A stretch of 64,000 bases of DNA from Mesocentrotus franciscanus (lineage: Eukaryota; Echinodermata; Echinoidea; Camarodonta; Strongylocentrotidae), in contig CP137667.1 in the NCBI GenBank assembly GCA_037976565.1, positions 62,001 through 126,000 on the forward strand, written 5' to 3'. The position numbers and the translations under genes were made by a program. Under the pieces are notes generated by a model. The model did not search any database. It was given only the letters and a program-made list of their open reading frames with translations, and was not told the origin of the DNA. Numbering within the stretch: the stretch's first letter is position 1; each line of letters opens with the position of its first letter. This document shows, one piece after another, positions 1-11,907 of this stretch.

Positions 1-138
1 AGTAATTACAACTTTTAAATTTTCATAACTTTCTTATATTTAGTCAGATTTAATTGAAACTTTCATCAGTTTGCTTCTCTGATTTTTCTGCTTTCATTTA
101 GAGTAGTTGTCTATTTGGGTTGGATATCCCTTTAAAGC
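1..138 (+). repeat. 3' end of repeat module E1 (partial)
   Basis: This stretch matches the last ~140 bases of the E1 modules at 2130-2988, 5829-6593 and 7111-7975, ending in GGATATCCCTTTAAAG. It is the cut-off end of one copy; the rest lies before the window. No coding potential is visible. Confidence 0.8.
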
Positions 139-751
139 TCATATTCTAGGACAATAAATGTCCATTAATTTGGTACCTACGGCAAGCCTATGTTATTTCG
201 GTTGTTCATTTTCATTGCATATCACAAAAATCTTCTAGCTACTGGATATCCTCAATTGAAATGTCGAAAAATAGCCTCCTCTCTTTGCCTAGAAAGTCAG
301 TCACGGAGCTGGTCCACTATTTGTGACGTCACGCCTGGGACGAGTATATTCACGCACCGGATGTTCCATAGAAAACATGGGCAGAGAGATACGAATTTCT
401 GCTATTTAGTTTCAAAGTTTAGTTTCATAACTCTATGTAGAATTCTTCACCTTCCCTAATATTTCATAGTACTAATATCAATTCCCTTTTCAGAATTATG
501 ACATAAACAAGCCAACGATGCGATATTAGTCGATATTTTCACCATGTAATTTTGTTCGAGTGTGTTGAATTTGGTGAGATTGTTTTTGTGTGCTCGGTAA
601 AGTAGATCAGGTTGTTTGGCTTCGTTCGAGTCTTTCTCGCTCGGTCTAGCTCGCTTTATACATATACTTTCGATTCACGTACGGTACATATTATATAATT
701 ATATCAATTGATAATTGCTGGAGAGCTTGACCAGAATTAAAACGATCTTTT
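139..751. other. Gene-free stretch, nothing recognised
   Basis: No splice-bounded exon or repeat shared with the rest of the window was found. A short ORF at 190-459 has no protein-like features and is probably chance. The part after about 480 is less AT-rich with several CpGs and could be upstream DNA of the acidic ORF at 752, but no core promoter motif is convincing. Confidence 0.4.
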
Positions 752-988
752 ATGGATTTTGAAGAGTTTATGGAGAAAGATGATGAAAGTAATGAAGGAG
801 AAAGGGACGAGAGTGCAGACGAGGATGATGGAAGTTGGGAGGACGCAAGTACAAGTGGGGGAGAAGACGATAGAGAAGTCGGAGAGCATGTCGACGCTCC
901 TGCAGCCGGGCCGGGAGTAGCGGCAGTAGCACCTAGCGCTCTAGATCGAAGATTTCTGTCTCTTTCGCTCGTTAGCCTCTGGCTCTGA
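752..988 (+). CDS. Small acidic ORF, possible first exon cut by a fold-back element
   Basis: The 78-codon ORF starts MDFEEFMEKDDESNEGERDE and is very rich in Asp, Glu, Ser and Gly up to about residue 50, then has an Ala/Pro/Gly stretch. Such composition is not typical of random AT-rich DNA here. From about base 942 the reading frame runs into the end of a fold-back transposon (TAGATCGAAG...), so its last ~15 residues are transposon-encoded and the original continuation is lost. No donor site or downstream exon was identified. It could be a broken first exon of a host or transposon gene, or a chance ORF. Confidence 0.3.
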   Translation: MDFEEFMEKDDESNEGERDESADEDDGSWEDASTSGGEDDREVGEHVDAPAAGPGVAAVAPSALDRRFLSLSLVSLWL

Positions 989-1356
989 TTTAGTAGGGTC
1001 GGCCTCTCTTTAGAGACAGAAGCCGACCATAGCGACTGCATTGCAAACTACTGCTCGTCCGAGCAGTAAACTTATGCCCAAAATACTACATTTTACCCGA
1101 TGCATATCCGATGCATTTATTATTGTAAATTAGGCCTAGGCTAAACTACATCGGTTCCACTTACCAGATTGACTGTATGATGCGTTTAAGGGTCTTTTTC
1201 CGATTTTCATCGCCGAATTGAGATGTTGAAATTCTTGTAGCCGTATTTCAAACTGTTACTGCGCATGGAGGAAGATGACGTTATCCATTGACAGTAACAG
1301 TTTAAAATACGGCTGCAAGAATTTCAACACGGAGCTCAATGACAATTTCGGCGATG
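942..1356. mobile_element. Fold-back DNA element, partial (MULE-like family)
   Basis: The left end (TAGATCGAAGATTTCTGTCT) and following bases resemble the end of the intact palindromic element at 37709-38250, including TTAGCCTCT and CTCTCTTTAGAGACRGAAGCCG. The inner arms 1208-1261 and 1291-1356 are inverted copies of each other (TTGAAATTCTTG... versus ...CAAGAATTTCAA). The expected right outer arm is missing after 1356, so the copy is truncated or rearranged. No protein is encoded. Confidence 0.6.
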
Positions 1357-2125
1357 TACGCTCAACAAGCCGCCTAGAGCAGCGGCCTGGTCTTACCTGC
1401 CGATTCCGCTAGCTCGCTTCACGAACGCTCGTGCAAGAGCCGTATCACTCGCGGATGAATATCGCTCATAGACGCCGTCCGCTAAATAGAGGAAGCTTGA
1501 TCTCGTTCAAGTGTGATATATATATTTAAACAAATATTTAACTGGTTCTGTATCCTTTTTGAGGCAGTCAACACATCCATGATAATTACAGTCACAGTTC
1601 TAGGCCTATTCGTTTCACAAAATAGCTGCTCCTGTACCTTATCTGATGACAAGATAATGTATATGTACACCCGCCTATTCATACCTGCATATGATTTAAC
1701 CTTATTTTCCAAGCAGTAAACCCGTCTTAAAACTCTACCAAAAGGGATAATGTGAGGATATAAAAGAAATCAACGACTGGAAAACGTTGCTTAGTTATTC
1801 TTCATTCAAATAAAAACAGAAAATCTATCACAAACACTCGTTAACAAGAAAAATTCAAAGCTCTAACAGGATAGCATTTACGTAGGCATATCATTGGCAT
1901 TCACTCACTCAGCCCATGATCCCGGTCGTGACGTCAAGAATAGAGGACCCGCAATTCCGTGCATTTCCGGTTTCCGACTTCGAGATTTTTGTGGAGTTTA
2001 CTCGCATAAATTAACTATTCTGAACTTGTTTTGTCGGTTGAACGCCATTTAGTGTTATTCTAGGGGTTAAAAGTTTTCTATTGATGTAATTATCTCAATA
2101 TTTGGGATTATCCTAGAATTTCACT
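1357..2125. other. Gene-free stretch, nothing recognised
   Basis: Overlapping short ORFs occur on both strands around 1480-1720, but none shows conserved-looking sequence or splice sites. No repeat shared with other parts of the window was found. Confidence 0.4.
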
Positions 2126-2129
2126 TTAA

Positions 2130-2988
2130 GTATTTACAGCCTGTCTACATACATGTAGGTCTACACATGTACATGAAGGTCAGGCATATCAGTTTGAGTA
2201 AAATAAGTCACTTTACAGTTTTTAGTTGCTCCAGGAGCTCCTTGGTTGCTCTGATATCACTTCTTTCAATGAAATTAACCTTCTACACAGGAACCCCCCA
2301 CCAGAATTAATCTGCCCCTATATATGTGTATTTACAAGGCATGTACTAGCATTTAACACCCAGAGAGGAAGATGTAAGGAGTTTAGCATGGACATGGGGT
2401 CATGAGGTTAAGCCTCTGGCCAAATACCAGTGCCCTCCACAAGGCCACTCCCCAGCCACTGTATGGATACATGGACATCACTGAAAATACAGTATTCTTT
2501 CACTACATTGGAGCCTAAACTAACTCCACTAATGTATGAAAAGGGGAAGTGTGGTTGTCATGAATGACCTAAGAAACTTACAGGCCAAGTCCACCTCAAC
2601 ATCAAGTCTGGAAGTGCTTTATTTGCAGACTTCTGCCCATGTCTCTGAGAAATGAAAAAGAAAAAGAAAAAGAGAGTAATATCACAATTTTTTGGTCCAA
2701 CTGAACACATTTTAAACATTAAACATTCATTATACTTTTATAGACCTGTACATGTAGTTTATTTTATAAGTTGAAACAGATGGGAACGTAGTCCGCACTA
2801 CAACACATTGACATTACTGCTTCAGCCAATTTGAAGTGCCCATACGTATAGTAAATTAGCAATTACAACTTTTAAATTTTCATAACTTTCTTATATTTAG
2901 TCAGATTTAATTGAAACCTTCATCAGTTTGCTTCTCTGATTATTCTGCTTTCATTTAGAGTAGTTGTCTATCTGGGTTGGATATCCCT
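2130..2988 (+). repeat. Repeat module E1, copy a
   Basis: An ~860-bp module begins TATTTACAGCCTGTCTACAT and ends GGTTGGATATCCC, bounded on both sides by TTAA (2126-2129 and 2989-2992). Near-identical copies lie at 4038-6593 (interrupted), 7111-7975 and 7980-8463. TTAA boundaries suggest a piggyBac/Kolobok-type non-autonomous element, although clear terminal inverted repeats were not found for this module. No coding potential. Confidence 0.75.
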
Positions 2989-2992
2989 TTAA

Positions 2993-3521
2993 AGGTACTA
3001 TATCCCATTTGCAGGCCAAAAAAATGAAAAGGTTAAATTCCAACAGCATTTGAAAGACAATACTAATTTAGAACTTCCCTAAAAAAAGGGGGGCTTGAAA
3101 ATGTCTTTAAGTGGGAAAATAACGACTATTAGTTGTCGAATCGACTTAGGAGCTATAGAGCCAGTAAGTAATAGTCTGATTTTTCAGACCATTGTACCGA
3201 ATGGTCGTACGTTTATGCTGCGCAAAGATTCAATCAGTTTAATTTTGGCCATTACAAGAAGTGGGTTATTGATGTAGACAAATGCTCATGTACCCTTTAC
3301 AGCTCATTTTATGTATGTTATTACCAAAGATGAAAAAGCCAGTCAGTCACTCAATAGTGTCTGACAGTGAAGTCTAGCAAGTAAACGGGTTTCCTTGCAT
3401 AATTTGAATATTAGGACACTGCTAACGTTTAAATTTCACAGATAGGACATACATGAAATATTCATAATTCCTGCAAGGTTCTACAGAATTTGATGTTGGC
3501 TGCAAAAGGGACATAGTATCT
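2993..3521 (+). mobile_element. TTAA-type MITE, family E3, copy a
   Basis: This 529-bp element has imperfect inverted ends (AGGTACTATATCCC and GGGACATAGTATCT) and is flanked by TTAA at 2989-2992 and 3522-3525, the target duplication of piggyBac-like and Kolobok-like elements. A second copy lies at 32263-32847. It encodes nothing recognisable; a 60-codon ORF inside is shared with the other copy only through repeat homology. Confidence 0.75.
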
Positions 3522-3525
3522 TTAA

Positions 3526-4037
3526 AGGGACTTGGTTACATTGTTCAGATGAGAGAAAATGGTGCTAAGGTAGTGACTTCAATGCTAGATGTACAATCAA
3601 AGATAATCTGAAAGTTTGAGTGAAAACAGACCATTATTAATGATAAAAATTTGGAAAAACTGATCTGATCGATTCCTTAATTCTCCCAACTATACTATTA
3701 CAATTAAATTACATTTTAGGTGAATGTAATTCGTCATAATTAAAGCAATGAATTGGCTCTATAAACCATTCCAGACAAAAAAAGATTTTGAAAAGCCTGC
3801 ACATGTTATGTCTTATTTTCATGGAAAACCGGTTGGGAAAATTCAAAAATGGTTGGGAGAATTTACTGTTAGAGGGTGTAGCACAGTGACCCCTTCAAAG
3901 AAAACCATAAATATCTTTGTGGTTTGAGAATTTTTTCAGATTTATTGCATGTTAGAGGGTTAGTACAGTAGAAGGAATATAATTGTAACATTTAATACAA
4001 ATATTACGCAGTTTTTCATCAACATTCAAGAGTCACT
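3526..4037 (+). mobile_element. TTAA-bounded repeat module E2, copy a
   Basis: The module starts AGGGACTTGGTTACATTG and ends CATTCAAGAGTCACT, next to TTAA on the left and a damaged TTA on the right. The ends are weakly inverted (AAAGGGACT versus AAAGTGACT), so it may be a MITE. A close copy is at 6598-7106, again directly followed by an E1 module. Confidence 0.65.
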
Positions 4038-4140
4038 TTAGTATTTACAGCCTGTCACATACATGTAGGTCTACACATGTACATGAAGGTCAGGCATATC
4101 AGTTTGAGTAAAATAAGTCACTTTTACAGTTTTTAGTTGC

Positions 4141-5828
4141 CCGCCAGGGAGTGTGGAGTTACAAGGAGGGAAAGTCGAAGCTGTCCTTTGATCCTATGCG
4201 CCGTTTAATAATAACGCAGTGTTTTTAGATTATCAAATTATTGCCGCTATGAAGCACCAGCAGTATAATTTGGAATCGAGCATCGCTGATGAGTGACAGC
4301 TAACTCCGGGAAGTCAGGCTTCATGTAGAAGGTATGTAGTGCAACATGCAGGGCCAGGCCTAGGAGGTGGAGTTATAAATAACCACAAGCTGGAACTTTG
4401 AAGAGTCCAACTCCGACTCCAAGTTCCACCTTGTTGTTATTACTACCATCATCATTACAGCATTTCTATTACTGTTGTTGCTTTAGAGGCCAATTGACCC
4501 ACTGTATAATATATGCTATTTGATTTTTGTATTTTTCTTGTCAAGTAAACTCTTAGGGTCACATTGCGTTAGCCTCTGATTTGGGTAGGTCGTTGGGCAG
4601 CGACCGCATTAAATATTCGTCATGCCCGAGCAGTAAACTTATGCCCAAAATATTATGCCTATTTCAGATTGACTGTATGATGCGCTAAGAGCCTTTTTTT
4701 CCGGATTTTCACCGCGAAAATGAGCTCCAGGTTGAAATTCTGCAGCCGTATTTTTAAACTGTTACTGTCAATGGATGACGCCATCTTCTTCCATCGCAGT
4801 AAGCAAGAATTCAACACGGAGCTCATTTTGCGGCTAACTGAAAAAAAGACCTTAAACGCATCATACAGTCAATCTGGTAAGTGGAACTCATGTAGTTTGT
4901 GTCACCTAATTTACAATAATAAATGCATCGATATGCATTGGGTAAAATGGGTATTTGGGAATAAGTTTACTGCCAGGACGCAGCAGTAGTTGTAATGTGA
5001 AATGCTTATGGTCGGCTTCTGTCTCAAAGAGAGCCGACTTACCCAAATCAGAGTACAATCTAACTAAAGAGACAGAAATTCTCGGTCTAGGTCAAGATGT
5101 TATTTACTCATTATACCTCCCGAATCACAGGCACTCTGTGTTCCTAAATAACACTTTATCGATCGACAGTGCACGAATATCTTACTTCTGGTAGAAACCC
5201 GAGAATCTTTGGATTTTTCAAATTTGTGTGAATTAAAAAATCACGAAAAACACAGGAACACATGCATGGGACTGAAACCAGTTGCAAGATTGAAGTCTGT
5301 TCTTTTCGATCGAAAATGAATCAATGTGCAATTTTTTGTCGGAAGTTATAGGCATTCCATATCTCATATTTATAAATTTACAAATAATCAGACCATCGAC
5401 ATCGCTATTTCTTGACCGATTTCATGGAAACAAAGACTAGAATATCGTTGAAGAATACTTTTTGTTTAGAACCGTAATGCGCACGTGTAGAGTTAACTAC
5501 AGCCACCACCGCGCAGCTTTGTAAAGCGTTGATAGCTTTTCGCACGCTCTTGCTCAAAAGGGCTATGATGGGGAGGTGGGAGAACGCTTAAAAGTCGGCA
5601 CGGCGCATGGAACCTCAAAGTGAGCAGAATGACCGCTCGCATTTGTTTACAAGTCACGCTGAAAAGGGCTTATCATGAACCCGCATAACCATTAGCTCGG
5701 TGGCTTTGAACGCTGTGTGTGACAGATTGATCATTGCTATTTGAAATATTGGATTAGTTCTAATTCAACGAAAAATACCCTAGGTATCACAATTCGAGTT
5801 TCCACTCCTTGTAACTCCCGCACCCTGC
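4141..5828. mobile_element. Inserted DNA element with imperfect terminal inverted repeats
   Basis: The insert interrupts E1 copy b exactly inside the sequence that copy c keeps intact (TTAGTTGCTCCAAGGAGC). Its left end contains GTGTGGAGTTACAAGGAGGG and its right end, read in reverse, GCGGGAGTTACAAGGAGTGG, an imperfect inverted repeat of about 35 bp. The bases TGC occur at both junctions and may be a 3-bp target duplication. A palindromic element is nested inside at 4565-5095. Its only ORFs lie in the palindrome, so it is non-autonomous; the superfamily is not clear. Confidence 0.6.
4565..5095. mobile_element. Nested fold-back element (MULE-like family)
   Basis: Long inverted arms are visible: CAGATTGACTGTATGATGCG near 4669 returns reversed near 4860, and GAGCTCC/GGAGCTC blocks flank the centre. 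The right end (GAGACAGAAATTCTCGGTCTA, shown in part) matches the end of the intact element at 37709-38250. The left outer end is incomplete. ORFs inside it are by-products of the palindrome. Confidence 0.6.
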
Positions 5829-6597
5829 TCCAAGGAGCCTTGGTTGCTCTGATATCACTACTTTCAATGAAAATAACTTTCTACACAGGAACCCCCCCAT
5901 CAGAATTAATCTGCCCCTTATATTTGTGTATTTACAAGGCATGTACTGGCATTTAACACCCAGAGAGGAAGATGTAAGGAGTTAGCATGGACATGGGGTC
6001 ATGAGGTTAAGCCTCAACAAATACCAGTGCCCTCCACAAGGCCACTCCCAGCCACTGGATGGATACATGGACATCACTGAAAATACAGTATCTTCACTAC
6101 ATTGAGCCAAACTAACTCCACTAATGTATGAAAAGGGGAAGTGTGGTTGTCATGAATGACCTAAGAAACTTACAGGCCAAGTCCACCTCAACATCAAGTC
6201 TGGAAGTGCTTTATTTGCAGACTTCTGCCCATGTCTCTTAGAAATGAAAAAAGAAAAAAGAAAAAAGAAAAAAAGAAGAGTAATATCACAATTTTTTTGT
6301 CCAACTGAACACATTTTAAACATTAAACATTCATTATACTTTTATAGACCTGTACATGTAGTTTATTTTATAAGTTGAAACAGATGGGAACGTAGTCCGG
6401 CACTACATCACATTGACATTACTGCTTCAGCCAATTTGAAGTGCCCATACGTATAGTAAATTAGCAATTACAACTTTTAAATTTTCATAACTTTCTTATA
6501 TTTAGTCAGATTTAATTGAAACCTTCATCAGTTTGCTTCTCTGATTATTCTGCTTTCATTTAGAGTAGTTGTCTATTTGGGTTGGATATCCCTTTAA

Positions 6598-7106
6598 AGG
6601 GACTTGGTTACATTGTTCAGATGAGAGAAAATGGTGCTAAGGTAGTGACTTCAATGCTAGATGTACAATCAAAGATAATCTGAAAGTTTGAGTGAAAACA
6701 GACCATTATTAATGATAAAAATTTGGAAAACTGATCTGATCGATTCCTTAATTCTCCCAACTATACTATTACAATTAAATTACATTTTAGGTGAATGTAA
6801 TTCGTCATAATTAAAGCAATGAATTGGCTCTATATACCATTCCAGACAAAAAGATTTTGAAAAGCCTGCACATGTTATGTCTTATTTTCATGGAAACCGG
6901 TTGGGAAAATTCAAAAATGGTTGGGAGAATTTACTGTTAGAGGGTGTAGCACAGTGACCCCTTCAAAGAAAACCATAAATATCTTTGTGGTTTGAAAATT
7001 TTTCAAGATTTATTGCATGTTAGAGGGTTAGTACAGTAGAAGGAATATAATTGTAACATTTAATACAAATATTACGCAGTTTTTTCATCAACATTCAAGA
7101 GTCACT
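6598..7106 (+). mobile_element. TTAA-bounded repeat module E2, copy b
   Basis: This 509-bp copy is nearly identical to 3526-4037 and is cleanly bounded by TTAA at 6594-6597 and 7107-7110. It lies between two E1 copies, so E2-E1 forms a repeated pair. Confidence 0.7.
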
Positions 7107-7110
7107 TTAA

Positions 7111-7975
7111 GTATTTACAGCCTGTCTACATACATGTAGGTCTACACATGTACATGAAGGTCAGGCATATCAGTTTGAGTAAAATAAGTCACTTTTTACA
7201 GTTTTTAGTTGCTCCAAGGAGCTCCTTGGTTGCTCTGATATCACTACTTTCAATGAAAATAACCTTCTACACAGGGAACCCCCCCCCCCACCAGAATTAA
7301 TCTGCCCTATATTTGTGTATTTACAAGGCATGTACTGGCATTTAACACCCAGAGAGGAAGATGTAAGGAGTTTAGCATGGACATGGGGTCATGAGGTTAA
7401 GCCTCTGGCCAAATACCAGTGCCCTCCACAAGGCCACTCCCCAGCCACTGTATAGATACATGGACATCACTGAAAATACAGTATCCTTTCACTACATTGG
7501 AGCCTAAACTAACTCCACTAATGTATGAAAAGGGGAAGTGTGGTTGTCATGAATGACCTAAGAAACTTACAGGCCAAGTCCACCTCAACATCAAGTCTGG
7601 AAGTGCTTTATTTGCAGACTTCTGCCCATGTCTCTTAGAAATGAAAAAAGAAAAAAAGAAGAGTAATATCACAATTTTTTTGTCCAACTGAATACATTTT
7701 AAACATTAAACATTCATTATACTTTTATAGACCTGTACATGTAGTTTATTTTATAAGTTGAAACAGATGGGAACGTAGTCCGCACTACATCACATTGACA
7801 TTACTGCTTCAGCCAATTTGAAGTGCCCATACGTATAGTAAATTGGCAATTACAACTTTAAAATTTTCATAACTTTCTTATATTTAGTCAGATTTAATTG
7901 AAACTTTCATCAGTTTGCTTCTCTGATTTTTCTGCTTTCATTTAGAGTAGTTGTCTATTTGGGTTGGATATCCCT
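7111..7975 (+). repeat. Repeat module E1, copy c
   Basis: A complete 865-bp copy, bounded by TTAA at 7107-7110 and 7976-7979. It contains a 9-C homopolymer where other copies have 5-7 C. It is followed head-to-tail by another E1 copy sharing the same TTAA. Confidence 0.75.
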
Positions 7976-7979
7976 TTAA

Positions 7980-8463
7980 GTATTTACAGCCTGTCTACAT
8001 ACATGTAGGTCTACACATGTACATGTAGGTCAGGCATATCAGTTTGAGTAAAATAAGTCACTTTTTACAGTTTTTAGTTGCTCCAGGAGCTCCTTGGTTG
8101 CTCTGATATCACTACTTTCAATGAAAATAACCTTCTACACAGGAACCCCCCACGGAATTAATCTGCCCCTACATTTGTGTATTTACAAGGCATGTACTAG
8201 CATTTAACACCCAGAGAGGAAGATGTAAGGAGTTTAGCATGGACATGGGGTCATGAGGTTAAGCCTCTGGCCAAATACCAGTGCCCTCCACAAGGCCACT
8301 CCCAGCCACTGTATAGATACATGGACATATCACTGAAAATACAGTATGCTTTCACTTCAGTGGAGCCTAAACTATATAACTCCACTAATGTATGAAAAGG
8401 GGAAGTGTGGTTGTCATGAATGACCTAAGGAACTTACAGGCCAAGTCCACCTCAACATCAAGT
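7980..8463 (+). repeat. Repeat module E1, copy d, truncated
   Basis: This copy follows E1 matches up to CTCAACATCAAGT and then changes abruptly into the fold-back element that ends near 9450. The last ~25 bases of E1 resemble the end of that fold-back element, so the junction sits in shared sequence. Confidence 0.7.
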
Positions 8464-9450
8464 TGATATGAATTATAAGTAAAATCAAACAAGCATAACA
8501 CTAACAATTTCATCAAATTGATCAAAATATGATGTAAAATAAGAAAGTTATGGCATTTTAAAGTGTAGTTTCACAAAACCGTGATTTATATATATGCATA
8601 ACATGGTCGGTATGCACAAGCGTGAGCCTATGGGTGCGTTTATCGTATTGCCACCAGATATGTACATATCGAACTGCACTATCGAACCCCACTATACGAA
8701 CGTGATTTTCGGGATGTCGCGTTTATTGTCTCTTCATGATTCAAAATAAAGGCCTTATCTCTGCGCAGCTGCTTTGCGCCGTTTGACCCGTGAAGCAGAT
8801 TAGCCTGGGAAGGTCCATAGAGCTGTATATGGGAAGGTCCGATTTGTATGTGGGGTTCAAAACAGCTTTGCGTTTATCGTGTCTCAAACGTGATTCTGGC
8901 TGTATGTCACATTCAAACGCACTTTTTTCAGCGTTACAATATGCCCATATCTAAAAATGGAAATTTGAAAAAGGCTTTGCGTTTATCGCCTTAAAAATTT
9001 GCCTGAAAGACGTTTGAAAACGCTGATTCTAGGCAAAAATTTGTGTCGATAAATGCAACCTATGATATCACACACCCACTACAAAATGTCAAATATTCAA
9101 ATTTTTGGCTCCAATAATGTAAACATAGTTTTCTCCTCATGGAACATGTAAAATCATCATGATTGTAACTTATTGTGATTCAATTGAGAACTTCTTTATA
9201 AAAATTGAAATATTTGAAATTTCATATGATAAAATACATATACAGTACATGTATATAGAATAGTGGGTATATGACATCATCGCTCCTCATTTGCAAACCG
9301 ACCACGTTATGCATAAAACTGTAAAACTTAAAAATGCTGTAACTTTCTTATTTTATATGTTATTTTGATGAAAGTTTCAGTGTTATGCTTGTTTGATTTT
9401 TCTCTATAGATCTATTCAAATAAGCTTGATGTTAGTGCACTTGGCCTTTA
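8436..9450. mobile_element. Fold-back element F with ~150-bp inverted ends
   Basis: The left arm (8464-8615, with AAATCAAACAAGCATAACAC and GCATAACATGGTCGGT) returns inverted at 9290-9450. The outer right end reads, reversed, TTAAAGGCCAAGTGCACTAA, suggesting a TTAA target. The core carries a further smaller element at about 8633-9056. No coding region. Confidence 0.65.
8633..9056. mobile_element. Small element nested in F, TIR GGGTGCGTTTATCG
   Basis: Ends GGGTGCGTTTATCG and CGATAAATGCAACC are imperfect inverted repeats. GCGTTTATCG recurs several times inside. TAT is present on both outer sides, so a short TA-rich target duplication is possible but not certain. No ORF of note. Confidence 0.45.
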
Positions 9451-11907
9451 AGATAGGTCTATAAAAAGAGCCATACTTAAAGTAAAGTTCTGTGCTCATT
9501 TTCCATTCCAGCTTCAATTCTTTTTCTTATTCATGATTATTATATGTACATGTACATGAATTCTTCACTACACACTATTTGATTAGCAATGCAATAGATG
9601 CTGTTATGACTACCCGTGGTGTGTCATTCATCTTAAATATTTGATCCCATTTCTTGATGGTATCAGAATTCTTAAAGCCCAATTCCAGTTATGGTAAGCC
9701 CCCAAAACGCATTTTGTTGAGTTCCTTGTTTTCAGCATGTCAGTAGCGTGAAAAAAGCTAAACCAAGATATTGTGAATTTTTTTCCTCCTAAAGTTTAAT
9801 ATTTAAAAAATGAGAGGCAAATATAGGTGATTCCTTCAGGCGCGGGGCCAGTGTACAATTAAAACCCCGAAAAGTCGTAAAAGCTTTTGAATTCGAACGG
9901 CTATCGAGGCCCTGTTTGGAGAGAGGAGCAAAATTGCCCAAATGCACCTTCGCGTATCTCCCTTATTTTACCACCAAAGATCGTGAATTTTAGAGCACCA
10001 ACATAATGATAATATTATTATTCAAATAAATTTTCATTCAAAACTGTTTGGTATTATTAAAGATAAAGGTATTTTTCAGTTTCAGAGGTCTGTGAAAAGA
10101 GGCTTGCTTTTTCCAGACATAACTGAGCGACAATATGAATATGCAAACAATTAACATTTTTAATAGACTTTCAACTCAGTCTCACTTCTCATTTAAGTTC
10201 AGTGTATGTAAAGTTAGTAGTTTCGTGTAAAATGTTTTCAAAACTAGGGGAAGATTCACAAAGACTGGAAACTACAACTATATCGAGGTGTACGATGCGC
10301 TGTTTGCTTCAATCAAGGCCACAGGCCATGCATGCATACTCATATGGAAAATGCGCTACCGATCAGCTGTATTTACGCTGTGGCTGGTCTAGATCTAGTA
10401 AAGTCGATTGAGCTGAGTTACAATTACAGCAAAGAACTCTAACTCCACCATATTTTCACAGCTATACAGATACTTATTTATTTATAAGTCATTGTTTTAC
10501 ATTTCACCACACATCAGCATGTTTTACTCGCATCATTACAAAGACTAAACCGCCGATGCCGATCATGAGATCCATACAAACACAGCCGAGTCCAGAGCAC
10601 ACAGTGCAGTTCTGCACGATTCACGGCACGTGACTACAATTCACCAGCACGAATCCTTATAGATGGACTAGTCCCACGCCCCGAACGTTTGCCTGGGTCT
10701 GTTGATGACATTGTCGATTTTTTTCCAGACATAACTTAGTGACGAAATCATGAAAAGATATTCGAGGAGAGCTTTAATATACTTTGATTTATCAGCTCCA
10801 ACAGTCTCGATCGGAGCAATGATGGAAAATATGAAAATACTGCAATATTTTCAGTGAAAAAAACATAAAATGGCGCTTCGTCAGCATACAGTTTTCCTTT
10901 TAAATAGGATTTGACAACTAACTGCAATTTATGAGTTAGAAAACTCTTCTTCTTCAATTTGACGCTTAATCATTTCATTTGTGGTTTCTAAAGCGAGATA
11001 TTACAGTTTAGCTGAGACTCTTTGTATGTTGCCGTAAACAAGTTGTTTACTTTATGCAAATTAGCTTCATGACCTAAAGCTTTCGCACCGTTAATTATAC
11101 ACTGCCCCGCCTTCCTTGTCCTAAACCAATTTATCCATGTTGTATATCGCTGATTCAACATGGCGAAGAGAAAGTTCGACATGTAGAAGGCAAGCAGCAC
11201 AGCAAATATGAATATTCATGCTGAATGCGCTTGAACGCAGCCGTCAGTCCTCACCGCCCCGCTCCGTGGTTTTTACCAGAATTTTTGTTTGACCCAGGTG
11301 ATTCAAATGTGTTTCAAACTGACTGATATGTTTGTGCTCTTCATTAGAACTTTTAGGAATATTTTTCTGGAGAAACACATTTACTGGCAAATTGTGTTTT
11401 TTAGTCATTGTGCGACAACTGTACATTACGCCATTTTAACCCCATACTTTTCATGCTGAATGACTATAATCTGAATAGAACCATTCTTCTGGACAGAAGG
11501 AGACTGGGGTCAAAGAGTTTGGACATAGTACAACAACCATCGAGCCTCGACAATGGCTATGTTCAGGTATGCAAGTCTACTCAGATGCGTGTATGTTTCT
11601 GATGGATTAATGCTGATGGACAAAATGGCCTCCTTCACAATATTGAACCGAAACTCAGCAAGTATTTCTCCGCAGAGGCTTCTAAAAGCACCAATGATAT
11701 TACCCTCATGTGCCACTCTTTTTCTCTCACTCATATGGAGATGTCAAATTAAACTCGGGCGTGAAAACGACGTACATATGGTTCGACAGTCGCCATGTGT
11801 ACCATACCTCATTCAGCATTACTGTAGTTCGAACAACTTACTACCATTGGATTATCATCGAATGTAAATGTGACCTTCACTTCCTGTATTTGACAATATA
11901 AAGCCAC
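9451..11907. other. Gene-poor region
   Basis: No supported exon was found. Many small ORFs on both strands (10.2-11.9 kb) lack splice context and conserved-looking sequence. A ~30-bp motif, TTTTTCCAGACATAACT, occurs at about 10110 and again at about 10718, pointing to fragments of one old repeat. The 11.9 kb edge leads into the LINE relic. Confidence 0.4.

Larger units (their letters stand above)
4038..6593 (+). repeat. Repeat module E1, copy b, split by an insertion
   Basis: Bases 4038-4140 match the first ~100 bases of E1 and 5829-6593 match the rest. The intervening 4141-5828 is a separate inserted element. The copy ends at TTAA 6594-6597 and is followed at once by an E2 module, the same order as at 3526-4140. 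Confidence 0.75.

Noticed and set aside
3095..3277. Shared small ORF in the two E3 copies (also 32370-32567)
   Set aside because: Similarity follows from MITE homology; micro-insertions and indels disturb it and no protein features appear.
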